From contig CANMVS010000035.1 in the NCBI GenBank assembly GCA_947501445.1, forward strand, positions 1 to 32,937: a stretch of 32,937 nucleotides of DNA. Reading direction: 5' to 3'. Source of the DNA: an uncultured Rhizobiaceae group bacterium (GTDB taxonomy: Bacteria > Pseudomonadota > Alphaproteobacteria > Rhizobiales > Rhizobiaceae). Positions 1 to 8,377 of the stretch are shown here, in pieces. The number at the start of each line of letters is the position of its first letter. Within the stretch, counting starts at the first letter, position 1. The notes beneath the pieces are model-generated. The model was not told where the DNA came from. It saw only the letters and a program-made list of their open reading frames with translations, and made no database searches. The position numbers were made by a program, and so were the translations under genes.

Positions 1-351
1 GGTCAGGATCTTTACGAGCGTCTCTACTGCGCCCGTGGCGAGATGGAGAACCGCATCAAGGAACAGCAATTACAGCTGTTTGCTGACCGCACCTCCTGCC
101 ACCGCTGGTGGCCCAACCAGTTCCGTCTGCTGCTTGCAAGCTTGGCCTATGTGCTGATGAGTGCCATCCGCCGGATCGCACTTGCCGGCACCGAGCAGGC
201 CAGGGCCCAATGCGTCACCATTCGTCTCAAACTGCTCAAGATCGGTGCCGTGATCACCCGCAACACACGTACCGTGCGCTTCATGCTGTCGTCGGCCTGT
301 CCCGATCAACAGTTGTTCCGTCTGGTCGCTGAAAGGCTCAAACCGGGATAA
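1..351 (+). CDS. IS1380-family transposase, C-terminal part (5' truncated by window edge)
   Basis: The reading frame is open from base 1 to the TAA ending at 351, so the N-terminus lies outside the window; the first internal ATG (43) is not a real start. The visible 116 residues contain the run ENRIKEQQLQLFADRTS followed by a hydrophobic helix and the segment TIRLKLLKIGA, which I recognise as the C-terminal end of IS1380-family DDE transposases. The protein would cut and rejoin the ends of its own insertion sequence. The catalytic residues lie upstream and cannot be checked, so I cannot tell whether the element is intact or a remnant. The family assignment is by recalled resemblance. Confidence 0.8.
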   Translation, partial: GQDLYERLYCARGEMENRIKEQQLQLFADRTSCHRWWPNQFRLLLASLAYVLMSAIRRIALAGTEQARAQCVTIRLKLLKIGAVITRNTRTVRFMLSSACPDQQLFRLVAERLKPG

Positions 352-558
352 TCAACAACACGCATCAAACCACTGACCGGCGGGTGCAACCGTGTCCGCC
401 GACAAAGACTATTGCTCACAGGCACCCAAAAAGGCTCAAACCAAACGTGTCAGCGCTCCCTCAACCCGAAACCGGAAAACTCCAGCATGGTGATAACGCC
501 ATATCGGAAAAATCCCCGCTAAAAACACGCCAAACAGACTTTCATGAAATTTCCGGGT
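1..558 (+). mobile_element. Right-hand part of an IS1380-like insertion sequence (end approximate)
   Basis: Downstream of the transposase stop there are about 200 bases without a credible gene before a dispersed repeat begins at 559. IS1380-family elements normally carry a non-coding tail and a terminal inverted repeat after the transposase, so this stretch is probably that tail. The inner segment ending ATTTCCGGG at about 557 is a plausible terminus, but the left end is outside the window, so neither the inverted repeat nor the target duplication can be confirmed. Confidence 0.45.
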
Positions 559-661
559 TAGAGCAATTCAGATTTTGACAGAACCGGCAAAACGTGAATG
601 CATCAACAAAATCAAAGACCGTTATCGTCTTCCCGTTTCTGACAAAAGGTAAAACGGTCTA
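559..661 (+). repeat. Dispersed palindromic repeat, copy A (103 bp, full length)
   Basis: This is one of five related copies in the window (others at 10485, 10862, 11816 and 25845). It starts TAGAGCAATTCAG and ends ACGGTCTA. It aligns without gaps, in reverse orientation, with copies B and C over 103 positions. The first half can form a stem between TTCAGATTTT and AAAACGTGAA with one mismatch. In the second half AGACCGTT and AACGGTCT (reverse strand) pair perfectly. The last three bases provide the stop codon of the minus-strand oxidoreductase gene. Size and two-palindrome layout resemble the RIME and Bru-RS elements of Rhizobiales. Confidence 0.85.
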
Positions 662-2707
662 CAGAACTGAAACGTCAACGAACGTTTCATTATAGCAGGC
701 ACCATCTTCGATATCCGTTCTGATATCGCTGGGGATGAGCGCGTTGACAGTGCTGCCCGTCTGACTGCTGCGCAGCCATGTCCCCTTGGGACTGTAAAGA
801 ACACCGGGGCGCACCGCATCACTGATTTTAAGTGCAAGGGAAACGCTGCCTTGCGCGTTAGAAACCTGAATAATTGTTCCGTCGGCCAAATTGCAACGCG
901 CTGCATCGGCTGGATTCATCTCGACAATCTCAACGCCACTGGATGCATCGCAGCTGCCGAATGTTGCATTGGTTCGCTTGCTGGAAGATGGTGATATCAA
1001 CACAAATGCGCCAGACTTCGCTACCGGTTCAAAGCGCGGTACACCATAACCAAAGCGGCTTTCAAGATCGTCCGAATAGAGCTCGATCCTGCCTGAAGCA
1101 GTTGCCGGGAAAACCGTCTGACACATGATGGACTCCACACCATCGCCCGGTGTCATCGTCAATGCGGTATCCGTCGGTATTGTGCTCGGCGACAGGCCTT
1201 TCATACGTTCGTCGGTTCCATCAAACGCCGCATCCATCAGATCCTGGTCCGTGTCACGGAACATGGGATCATCAAAGCCGAAACGGGCGGACAACCGCCG
1301 GAATATTTCCGTATTGGGCAGGCTTTCACCTACACAGGCAATGACCGGTTCGGCGCGCTGGACGTAATTTTGGCCATAGGCACCAAAAATGTCGGCATGT
1401 TCAAAATGGCTGGCAGCAGGCAAAATAACATCGGCATAGGCCATACTATCCGTCATCACGACATCACAGCCCACAACAAACAGGTCCTTTCTGCCGAGTG
1501 CTTCAATCATCCGCTTTTGATCAGGATGCGTGCAGACGGGATTGTGATTGTAAATCATCGTGGCCATAACCGGTGGCGCCAGCGTCGGATCCAGAAGCTT
1601 TTCAGCCACGTCGACGATATTGAACGTACGTGTCCCCTCAGGAATGAGATCAGGCCTTTGCAGACGATCTGTTGTTTTGGGTGATGCCAACCCTGATTTG
1701 GCCAATACGCCAGCACCCAGCCGACCGTGGTTTCCACTCAGGGCCTGCAGAGCCATCGCCGCACGCAATCCCGAACCACCACTGCGTCCGCGTTCAATGC
1801 CGTTGCCCAGTGAGACACCCACAGCTTTGGCTTCCACATACATGTCGACCAACTGATGAAATTCACTTTCCATGAGCCCACAAAGTGAGATCACATCATC
1901 AATGCTGTAACAACGCGCCTGATCCATATAGGCATCAAAACCGACAGTCCATTGAGCTACAAAATCCTTGTCGATCGCATCGCGGCGCTCCAGCTCGGCT
2001 GCAACCGCCATTGCAAGCACAACATCGCTACCGGGATTAATCTGTAAAAACAGATCGCACTGCTCGGCGATTTTGGTTCGCTTGGGATCAATGATGACCA
2101 GCCTTGCACCACCGGCACGGGCCTGTTTGATAACCCGCATCAGATGGAGATTTGAAACGGTGACATTGTTTCCCCAAACGATGATCAGATCCGAATGGGC
2201 CGCCTGTTCCGGCGGCATGCCTGCCGTTGATCCATAAAGGCTGGTATAGGCGGTGCCACGAACGGCACCGCACAATGGTCCGCGATTGAGCAATGTGGCA
2301 CCCAGCTTATGAAAAAACCGCCGGTCCATGGAGCCACCGGCCAGTTCACCATGCGGGCCTGCATAGTTGAACGGCATGACCGATTGAGAGCCGTATTTCT
2401 CTATGGCATTGCTGAAGCCCGCATAAACCAGATCAATGGCGTCCTGCCAACTGATGGGCACATAGGAGCCATCTCCGCGCGTGCCGGTCCGCTTCAGCGG
2501 GGTTGTAAGCCGTGCCGGTCCATGAACGAACTGCGGGTATGAACGAACAACCTTATTGCAGACGACACCTGCCGTATAGGGATTGGCACTGGACCCACGC
2601 ACGGCAATCAGTTGGTTGTTTGAAACAGTGGCTGTCAGGCTGCAGGTGTCAGGACAATCCAGCGGGCAGACACTGGGCAGGTGCTGTACAGGTTGAGATG
2701 CGGACAT
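659..2707 (-). CDS. Molybdopterin-dependent oxidoreductase (DMSO reductase superfamily, formate-dehydrogenase-like)
   Basis: This 682-residue protein carries the N-terminal iron-sulfur motif CPLDCPDTC (Cys14, Cys18, Cys22) with the fourth ligand at Cys50, as in the Molybdop_Fe4S4 domain. The large bis-MGD-binding molybdopterin domain follows, with GPLCGAV placing a candidate molybdenum ligand at Cys146. A C-terminal dinucleotide-binding domain begins at about residue 560. There is no Tat or Sec signal, so it should be cytoplasmic. The ATG at 2705-2707 has a GGAG eight bases upstream. The substrate cannot be read from sequence; formate dehydrogenase, nitrate reductase and BisC-like enzymes share this fold. 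It is the last gene of the minus-strand transporter/phosphatase run, after a 130-bp gap, so co-transcription is possible but not shown. Its stop codon comes from repeat copy A. Confidence 0.85.
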   Translation of the reverse strand: MSASQPVQHLPSVCPLDCPDTCSLTATVSNNQLIAVRGSSANPYTAGVVCNKVVRSYPQFVHGPARLTTPLKRTGTRGDGSYVPISWQDAIDLVYAGFSNAIEKYGSQSVMPFNYAGPHGELAGGSMDRRFFHKLGATLLNRGPLCGAVRGTAYTSLYGSTAGMPPEQAAHSDLIIVWGNNVTVSNLHLMRVIKQARAGGARLVIIDPKRTKIAEQCDLFLQINPGSDVVLAMAVAAELERRDAIDKDFVAQWTVGFDAYMDQARCYSIDDVISLCGLMESEFHQLVDMYVEAKAVGVSLGNGIERGRSGGSGLRAAMALQALSGNHGRLGAGVLAKSGLASPKTTDRLQRPDLIPEGTRTFNIVDVAEKLLDPTLAPPVMATMIYNHNPVCTHPDQKRMIEALGRKDLFVVGCDVVMTDSMAYADVILPAASHFEHADIFGAYGQNYVQRAEPVIACVGESLPNTEIFRRLSARFGFDDPMFRDTDQDLMDAAFDGTDERMKGLSPSTIPTDTALTMTPGDGVESIMCQTVFPATASGRIELYSDDLESRFGYGVPRFEPVAKSGAFVLISPSSSKRTNATFGSCDASSGVEIVEMNPADAARCNLADGTIIQVSNAQGSVSLALKISDAVRPGVLYSPKGTWLRSSQTGSTVNALIPSDIRTDIEDGACYNETFVDVSVL

Positions 2708-2837
2708 GGCTTAGGCTCCGGCGGGGGAAATCACACGATTTGCAATTTAACGCCCGACTGGTCTTTGAAAAATAGCCAATTACGCAATATCCTGCCAAAC
2801 CACTTTGGTAAATCAGGTTGTTCCGCAGCCAGAAATT

Positions 2838-3638
2838 CTAATCCACATAGGATGCATCAGACAGTTCAATCAGGGCATCGAATACCCCTGGTGCACCAAC
2901 TACTACACGCCCGCCGTGCACCAGCATCGCATCAGCGCTTTGTTTTTCAACCCTTCCACCAGCCTCCGCCACCAGCAGCTGGCCAGCCAGACAATCCCAG
3001 GCATTCATGTGGGGTTCGGTATAGGCAATCAGCCGGCCGGCCGCGACATAGGCGAGCATAAGTGCGCCGGATGCATTGCGGTAGAAAATACCGCCCTGAT
3101 CAACCAGGCCGGCAATCAGGGCAGAGACCATATGTCCCGGCGTGCGATTGTTCATGCCAACACCTGTGCTGCCATCATCAAGACCTTTGCTTGCAGCCAC
3201 ATGCATAAGATCATCGTTCAAATGCGCCCCCATACCCTTTGCGCCCCAGAACATCTCATCGTGGCTGGGCTCATAAATGACGCCAACCTTGGTTTCATCC
3301 TGATGTACGCAGGCCAGAGCAACACACCAGGAAGGAATGCTGCGCACGAAATTTGCTGTGCCATCAATCGGATCTATGACCCATGTATAGCCGGACGTGC
3401 CTGTGACATTATCATGTTCTTCACCAACGATGCCATCATCGGGAAAGAGCGTTGCAAGCCGCTCGCGAACGAAGAGTTCTACCTCCAGATCCGCGTTGGA
3501 CACCAGATCCTGCACACCCTTTTGCTGGATCACCAATGCACCGACAGAGCGAAAGAAGCCCTGTCCCAGATTGCCGGCATCCCGTGCCAGTATTTTGGCC
3601 TGTTCAAGACGGTTATTCAGTTCGGTGTCCAAGAGCAC
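2838..3638 (-). CDS. Inositol monophosphatase family phosphatase
   Basis: The 266-residue product has the full metal-dependent phosphatase signature: GEE at residues 72-74, DPIDGT at 89-94 and the C-terminal WD pair at 214-215. These ligate the Mg2+ ions and the phosphate. Family members hydrolyse inositol phosphates, histidinol phosphate, PAP or sugar phosphates, and motifs alone do not separate these. The GTG at 3638 is only two bases from a GGAG, so the true start may be the TTG at 3630-3632, which that GGAG would place at a normal distance. It lies 94 bp downstream of the ABC ATPase gene on the same strand. An inferred role is removal of phosphate from the imported compound. Confidence 0.85.
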   Translation of the reverse strand: MLLDTELNNRLEQAKILARDAGNLGQGFFRSVGALVIQQKGVQDLVSNADLEVELFVRERLATLFPDDGIVGEEHDNVTGTSGYTWVIDPIDGTANFVRSIPSWCVALACVHQDETKVGVIYEPSHDEMFWGAKGMGAHLNDDLMHVAASKGLDDGSTGVGMNNRTPGHMVSALIAGLVDQGGIFYRNASGALMLAYVAAGRLIAYTEPHMNAWDCLAGQLLVAEAGGRVEKQSADAMLVHGGRVVVGAPGVFDALIELSDASYVD

Positions 3639-3732
3639 ATCTCCAAGTTGGGCGAATCATCGTGCGGCGCACGAACATGCTGTAACACTGCCGCGATGCT
3701 GGTGACCATCGTCTGACGCAACGCGAAATGGT

Positions 3733-4809
3733 CTAATCGCGCAGCAGAACCGGCCCTTTTTCCGCAAAGCGAACTGCCACCGGATCACCAACTTTCAGCT
3801 TGGACTCCACATCACTTGAGGTTGCGAAAAGCTCCCCATGCGTGGTCTCCAGCGTATATTCAAGATGATTGCCGACATAGGTCAAACGCACGATGGACCC
3901 GGGGATGGAATTGGCCACGCCGGGCACATCGACAATTACGCGATTTGGCCGCACCGCCAAAAAGGCAGGCCCGCTGTGCAGGCCGCGTGAAGGCAGATTC
4001 AGGTGGATATCACCCAGTTTCACCTGCGCCACATCAACAGCAACGGCGCTGATTTCGCAGGCCATGATATTGGCCTCTCCAATGAAATCCGCAACAAAGC
4101 GGTTCGCTGGTGCATCATACAATTCACGCGGCGTTCCATCCTGGGCGATGGTCGCATTGTTCATCACGATAATCCGGTCAGACACCGCCAATGCCTCTTC
4201 CTGATCATGCGTGACATAGACCACCGTCAGGCCCAGCGTCTGTTGAATCTCCCGAATTTCTTCGCGGACCTGGCGGCGCAACTTGGCATCAAGGTTGGAC
4301 AGGGGTTCATCGAACAACAGGACCTGAGGCTCAAGAACCAATGCACGGGCAACAGCAACACGCTGCTGCTGGCCTCCAGACAGTTCGCTCGGAAGTCTGC
4401 TGTCATAGCCGTCCAGGCCGACCAGTTTCAGACCGGCAAGTGCCCGTTCTTTGCTTTCGGCCTTGTTGAAGCCGGAAAATTTCAAACCATAGGACACATT
4501 TTCCAGCACACTCATGTGGGGAAACAGCGCATAGGACTGAAACACCATCGACACATCCCGGTCCGTCGCCGGCAGATTGGTCACATCATTATCACCGATG
4601 GTGATCGTACCGCTCGTCGACATTTCCAAACCGGCAATCAGGCGCAGGGTCGTTGTCTTGCCACATCCCGATGGGCCAAGAAGCGTGACCAATGTGCCAG
4701 CGGCGATATCGACCGAAATATTTCCTACGGCCCGCACATCTCCGCCATAGACTTTTGTCACATTCCTGAACGAAACGGATGCGGCCTTGCTGTTGTGTGT
4801 AGCAGTCAT
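3733..4809 (-). CDS. ABC transporter ATP-binding protein, FbpC/PotA-like
   Basis: Counted from ATG 4807-4809, the 358-residue protein shows Walker A GPSGCGKTT at 45-53, a Q-loop near 91, signature LSGGQ at 143-147, Walker B LLFDEP at 164-169 and switch His201. A C-terminal TOBE-like extension (about 285-355) is typical of importers of the iron/spermidine/sugar class. I prefer this start over the upstream ATG at 4827 because GGAG sits five bases before it and the longer form would overlap the permease gene. The permease stop lies 10 bp upstream, so the two are surely translated from one message. It would power uptake through the permease at 4820-7060. Confidence 0.93.
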   Translation of the reverse strand: MTATHNSKAASVSFRNVTKVYGGDVRAVGNISVDIAAGTLVTLLGPSGCGKTTTLRLIAGLEMSTSGTITIGDNDVTNLPATDRDVSMVFQSYALFPHMSVLENVSYGLKFSGFNKAESKERALAGLKLVGLDGYDSRLPSELSGGQQQRVAVARALVLEPQVLLFDEPLSNLDAKLRRQVREEIREIQQTLGLTVVYVTHDQEEALAVSDRIIVMNNATIAQDGTPRELYDAPANRFVADFIGEANIMACEISAVAVDVAQVKLGDIHLNLPSRGLHSGPAFLAVRPNRVIVDVPGVANSIPGSIVRLTYVGNHLEYTLETTHGELFATSSDVESKLKVGDPVAVRFAEKGPVLLRD

Positions 4810-4819
4810 GGGTTCTCCG

Positions 4820-7060
4820 TCATCCAATTGGCTTTGTGTGAGCTGTCACATTCGTACGCGACTGGTCCAACCGCCTGCCGACATTTGTGCGCCCCACCAG
4901 AATCTGCAGCAATCCGACAGCCGCAAGCATGACCATGATCAACGTGGTTGAATAGGCAATCGCCAGTCCGTAGTCATTGTTTTCGACACGGCCGATAATA
5001 TAACTCGTCGCCATATTGTATTCTGCGCTGACCAGAAAAATCACCGCTGATATGGCGGTCATCGCCCGCACGAAAGAATAGACCAGTGCCGCCAATATGG
5101 CCGGTTTCAACAGGGGCAAAATGACATGCAGAAACGTTTGCCAGGAATTTGCGCCAAGGGTCAGGGACGATTCATCAAGACTTTTGTCGAGCTGTGACAT
5201 GGAAGCAATGCCAGCGCGCACGCCCACTGGCATATTGCGGAATATGAAGCTCACCACAAGAATGATCCCGGTGCCGGTTATCTCGATAGGCGGCACATTG
5301 AAGGCGAGAATATAGCTGACCCCGATAACAGTGCCCGGAATGGCAAAACTGAGCATTGTGCCAAATTCGAAGGCATTCTTTCCGGCAAATTTCTGTCGCG
5401 TCAGCAAATAGGCTGTCACCAATCCGACTGCCGCTGTCAAAGGTGCCGAAATGGCTGCGATCTGTAGTGTCGTCCAGAAGGAATCCCAGGCCGACCCCGT
5501 CCACAACAGGCCATTTTCGCCCATTTTCAGGGAAAATGCCGTCAGGTAATGCTTGAAAGTCAGGGCATTGTTAACGCCCCATAATTCAACCACCGAGCCG
5601 TAAAAAATCATCACATAGATGGTGGCGGTAAAAATCGTCCACACCCCGGCAATGGCAAAGACCGGTATGGCCAGTCTTTTCGGCAGGTGCGGGTGTACAC
5701 CAGAATCGCCTTTTCCGGTCATGGTTGTATAGGATTTTTTGCCCAGCCAGAACCGCTGCGCATAAAAGGCAGCCAGCGTGAAGGCCAGCAGTACCAGTGC
5801 CAGGATTGCGGCACGACCCTGATCATATTGAGCGCCGACGATAGCGAAGAATATTTCAGTGGACAGAACATCAAAATTCCCGCCCAGAACAAGCGGGTTG
5901 CCAAAATCAGCCATGCTCTCGATAAAACCAAGCAGGAATGCATTGGCAATGCCTGGCCGCATCAACGGCAGGGAAACCGTGCGAAATGTATCCCATTTGC
6001 TGGCGCGAAGCGTCTGCGCCGCCTCTTCCATTGACGGGCTGACACCCTCGACCACCCCGATCAATACGAGAAAGGCAATGGGTGTGAAGGCCAGAATCTG
6101 CGCAATCAACACGCCCGGCATACCGTAAATCCAACGGGTCGGCGCTATGCCAAAAACATCGGCGACAAATTGCGTCACACTGCCGGACAATCCGAACAGC
6201 AGAATGATGGCCAATCCGATGACAAATGGCGGCGTGATAATCGGCAGCACCGTCATTGCCCGAAGGCCCCGTTTGAAGCGAAACCCGGTCCGCGTCACAA
6301 CCAGCGCAAAAATCAGGCCGAGGATCGTCGTCAGTGCGCCCACCAAAATGGCCAGCACCAGCGAATTCCATGCGGCACCGCAGCGCCCGCCTGAAAGGCA
6401 GGCCAGGCCCCACAGGCGTTTGTCGGTAAATTTTTCAAAAAAAACACTGATCGAATAGGCGTTGTCCTGCGTTATGAAGGCAGAACTCAGCATGCTCAAA
6501 ATGGGGTAGAATACGAAAACCGTAACGATGGCGATGATAAAACCAATGGCACCGACCACAAAGATATCACCATTGACAGCACCACGGGCGGCAATGCCCT
6601 GGGTAAAGACAAACAGGAATGCACTGGCAACAAGCATCGCGCCATAGCCCATGCCAAACTGCCGGTCACCAAGGGGACCGAACAGGCTTTCAAGCCAGCC
6701 GAACTGCCAACCGCTGATGCCAATTGCAAATCCCTGTGCAATCAGCCAGCCAAATCCCAGCGCACCATAGATGATCAGCAGTCGTGCATGCGCAGGGTCC
6801 GAGCGCGGTTTGGCCATGGCCTGAAGCGGCCCGAGCAGAAACAGAACCAGCGGCAACAACCAGGTTTTTTCGCCCTGAAAGAGCAAAAACAGTGCCGGCG
6901 CATAGTCAGAATCAAACGGATACCCCTCGAACAGCCAGACGAAGGAGAAGAACCCGTCCTCGACCCCGTACCAGGGAACGAGACAGAACCCCACCCAGCC
7001 GACAATAAGCCAGAGCAGCATTGTCGACTGGGCAGATTTGGTGATCGTTGCGGTTTTCAC
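4820..7060 (-). CDS. ABC transporter permease with two fused membrane domains (FbpB/AfuB-like)
   Basis: At 746 residues this carries two BPD_transp_1 domains in one chain, each with an EAA loop for contact with the ATPase: EEAAQTLRASKWDTF at about 345-359 and ESSLTLGANSWQTF near residue 645. About four extra hydrophobic helices (residues 15-185) precede the first domain, making it longer than classical FbpB. The inner-membrane channel would work with the binding protein encoded 21 bp upstream. The start is uncertain: GTG at 7058-7060 has no clear ribosome-binding site, and the next ATG (codon 14) has none either. The double-domain design occurs in the ferric-ion, sugar-phosphate (AfuB) and 2-aminoethylphosphonate transporters. 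Confidence 0.9.
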   Translation of the reverse strand: MKTATITKSAQSTMLLWLIVGWVGFCLVPWYGVEDGFFSFVWLFEGYPFDSDYAPALFLLFQGEKTWLLPLVLFLLGPLQAMAKPRSDPAHARLLIIYGALGFGWLIAQGFAIGISGWQFGWLESLFGPLGDRQFGMGYGAMLVASAFLFVFTQGIAARGAVNGDIFVVGAIGFIIAIVTVFVFYPILSMLSSAFITQDNAYSISVFFEKFTDKRLWGLACLSGGRCGAAWNSLVLAILVGALTTILGLIFALVVTRTGFRFKRGLRAMTVLPIITPPFVIGLAIILLFGLSGSVTQFVADVFGIAPTRWIYGMPGVLIAQILAFTPIAFLVLIGVVEGVSPSMEEAAQTLRASKWDTFRTVSLPLMRPGIANAFLLGFIESMADFGNPLVLGGNFDVLSTEIFFAIVGAQYDQGRAAILALVLLAFTLAAFYAQRFWLGKKSYTTMTGKGDSGVHPHLPKRLAIPVFAIAGVWTIFTATIYVMIFYGSVVELWGVNNALTFKHYLTAFSLKMGENGLLWTGSAWDSFWTTLQIAAISAPLTAAVGLVTAYLLTRQKFAGKNAFEFGTMLSFAIPGTVIGVSYILAFNVPPIEITGTGIILVVSFIFRNMPVGVRAGIASMSQLDKSLDESSLTLGANSWQTFLHVILPLLKPAILAALVYSFVRAMTAISAVIFLVSAEYNMATSYIIGRVENNDYGLAIAYSTTLIMVMLAAVGLLQILVGRTNVGRRLDQSRTNVTAHTKPIG

Positions 7061-7081
7061 AATGGTGTCGCAGTCAAATGA

Positions 7082-8107
7082 TTACTGCGGCAGTGTGGAA
7101 ACCTCATCATCCCATTTTTTTAACAGGCGCTTGCGCTCTGCACTCGATCCATATTTGCTGAAGTCATAGTCAATCAGCTTGATGGAGGACAGATCCGGTG
7201 CCGAAGGCGATGTTTTTGCCGCCTTGTTGGATGGTACCTGATAGGCCTTTACGTCGAGGGCACGCGACTGCGCATCGTGAGTCAAGGCCCAATCGTAGAA
7301 TTGCTTGGCTTCATCCATATGCCGGGCACCCTTGATGATGGACATGGAACCGATCTCGTAACCGGTGCCTTCGCAGGGCGCTACAACCTTGATCGGGAAT
7401 CCCGACACAGCCTGTTTGACCGCGTCATGCATGAAGACAATGCCAATGGTGTTTTCACCGCGACCGGCTGCCTTGATCGGTGCTGAACCGGATTTGGTAT
7501 ACTGATTGATGTTCTTGTGCAGGGCTTTCATATAGTCAAAGCCACCTTCTTCTCCGAAAAGCTGCACCATGGTTGCCAAAGTCGTATAGGCGGTACCGGA
7601 TGAATTCGGATTAGCCATTTGCACATGACCCTTGTACTCCGGCTTGGTCAGATCCTTCCAGCATTTTGGCTCAGGCAGGCCAGCTGCTTTCAGCAGATCT
7701 TCATTATAACCATAGCCAAGTGCACCGGAATAGATGCCGATTGTCTTGTCGCCAGCAGACTGCGCCTGCGAAATTGCCCAATCATTCAGTTCACCGCGCA
7801 TCGGTGAGACATAGGGTTCGGTCAATCCTTCCTCGGCTGCCTGCAGATGCGGATCACCCGTGCCACCCCACCAGACATCACCTTTGGGGTTTGCACCCTC
7901 AGCCTTGATCTGAGCAAAGGTTTCGCCTGAGCTTTTTCGAGTCATATTAACATCGATACCGGTCGCTTCTTCGAAGCCACGGGCCATGGATTGGCACCAG
8001 TCTTCCTGCGCACTGCAGTAAAACGTCAATTTTGCGGCACTTGCCATCGACGTCGACGCTGCCAGTGCAGTTACAAGTGCGACTACCGTTTTATTGATCG
8101 TGTTCAT
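7082..8107 (-). CDS. Periplasmic substrate-binding protein, FbpA/AfuA-like (SBP_bac_6 type)
   Basis: The 341-residue protein begins with a Sec signal peptide (charged MNTINK, hydrophobic core, cleavage after about residue 25 at ASA-A). The mature start KLTFYCSAQEDWC is typical of the FbpA-related binding proteins, and the segment SGSAPIKAAGRGE resembles their anion-binding loop. The ATG at 8105-8107 follows GGGAGGA at good spacing, so I discard the longer frame to 8140. I see no adjacent tyrosine pair of the kind that binds Fe3+ in FbpA, so iron is not the obvious ligand. It heads the transporter genes. The Pho-box-like site upstream (8188-8227) and the phosphatase gene downstream point to a phosphorylated ligand, which is inference. 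Confidence 0.9.
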   Translation of the reverse strand: MNTINKTVVALVTALAASTSMASAAKLTFYCSAQEDWCQSMARGFEEATGIDVNMTRKSSGETFAQIKAEGANPKGDVWWGGTGDPHLQAAEEGLTEPYVSPMRGELNDWAISQAQSAGDKTIGIYSGALGYGYNEDLLKAAGLPEPKCWKDLTKPEYKGHVQMANPNSSGTAYTTLATMVQLFGEEGGFDYMKALHKNINQYTKSGSAPIKAAGRGENTIGIVFMHDAVKQAVSGFPIKVVAPCEGTGYEIGSMSIIKGARHMDEAKQFYDWALTHDAQSRALDVKAYQVPSNKAAKTSPSAPDLSSIKLIDYDFSKYGSSAERKRLLKKWDDEVSTLPQ

Positions 8108-8187
8108 TAAAGTTCCTCCCGTTCGGTCCTGCCGGAACAAATTTTCCAGAACGTTTCAGTTCGGAATATTTCTTCCGTCACATTCAT

Positions 8188-8242
8188 CTGTCATCAAATT
8201 GTCATATATTGTCAATTGCTGTTGACGTTTGCCGCGTATAAT
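8188..8242 (+). promoter_or_regulatory. Pho-box-like direct repeats and a TATAAT box
   Basis: CTGTCATCAAATTGTCATA (8188-8206) matches the recalled PhoB-box consensus CTGTCATAWAWCTGTCAYW at 17 of 19 positions. Two further degenerate units, TTGTCA at 8209 and CTGTTGA at 8219, continue the spacing, giving starts at 8188, 8199, 8209 and 8219. A perfect TATAAT lies at 8237-8242, 11 bp after the last unit, which is the spacing expected of a PhoB-activated promoter on the plus strand. The transporter gene, however, reads the other way, from 8107. The site may act in both directions, or the plus-strand transcript may be separate. Confidence 0.5.
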
Positions 8243-8284
8243 TTTTCAGCACATTAACATTTGACGCAATCAGGTATCTTCCCC

Positions 8285-8312
8285 GTCCAAGCCAAAAGTA
8301 CCTGGCTTGGAC
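8285..8312. other. Perfect 9-bp inverted repeat (stem-loop)
   Basis: GTCCAAGCC (8285-8293) and GGCTTGGAC (8304-8312) are perfect reverse complements around a 10-base loop. It sits between the 3' end of the CPBP protease gene and the start of the binding protein gene. Neither strand has a T-run directly after the stem, so it is not a textbook terminator. It could end transcripts from either side or be a protein-binding site. Confidence 0.45.
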
Positions 8313-8377
8313 AGTAATGATTACATCCACCATCATGAACAGCATCAGTTTGGGCTCGACGGGCGGATGCACGAACA

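Noticed and set aside
384-578. Possible 64-codon gene after the transposase
   Set aside because: It has no ribosome-binding site, runs into repeat copy A, and fits the non-coding tail of an insertion sequence.
2805-3716. Plus-strand open frame of 303 codons opposite the phosphatase gene
   Set aside because: Shadow frame; the minus strand carries the complete inositol monophosphatase motif set.
4003-4932. Plus-strand open frame of 309 codons across the ABC ATPase gene
   Set aside because: It is antisense to a gene with all ABC motifs, its translation is low-complexity and rich in His, Gln and Arg, and no ribosome-binding site is seen.
7082-8107. Ferric iron binding protein
   Set aside because: Family resemblance alone suggests it, but no adjacent tyrosine pair is visible and the Pho box and phosphatase context point elsewhere.
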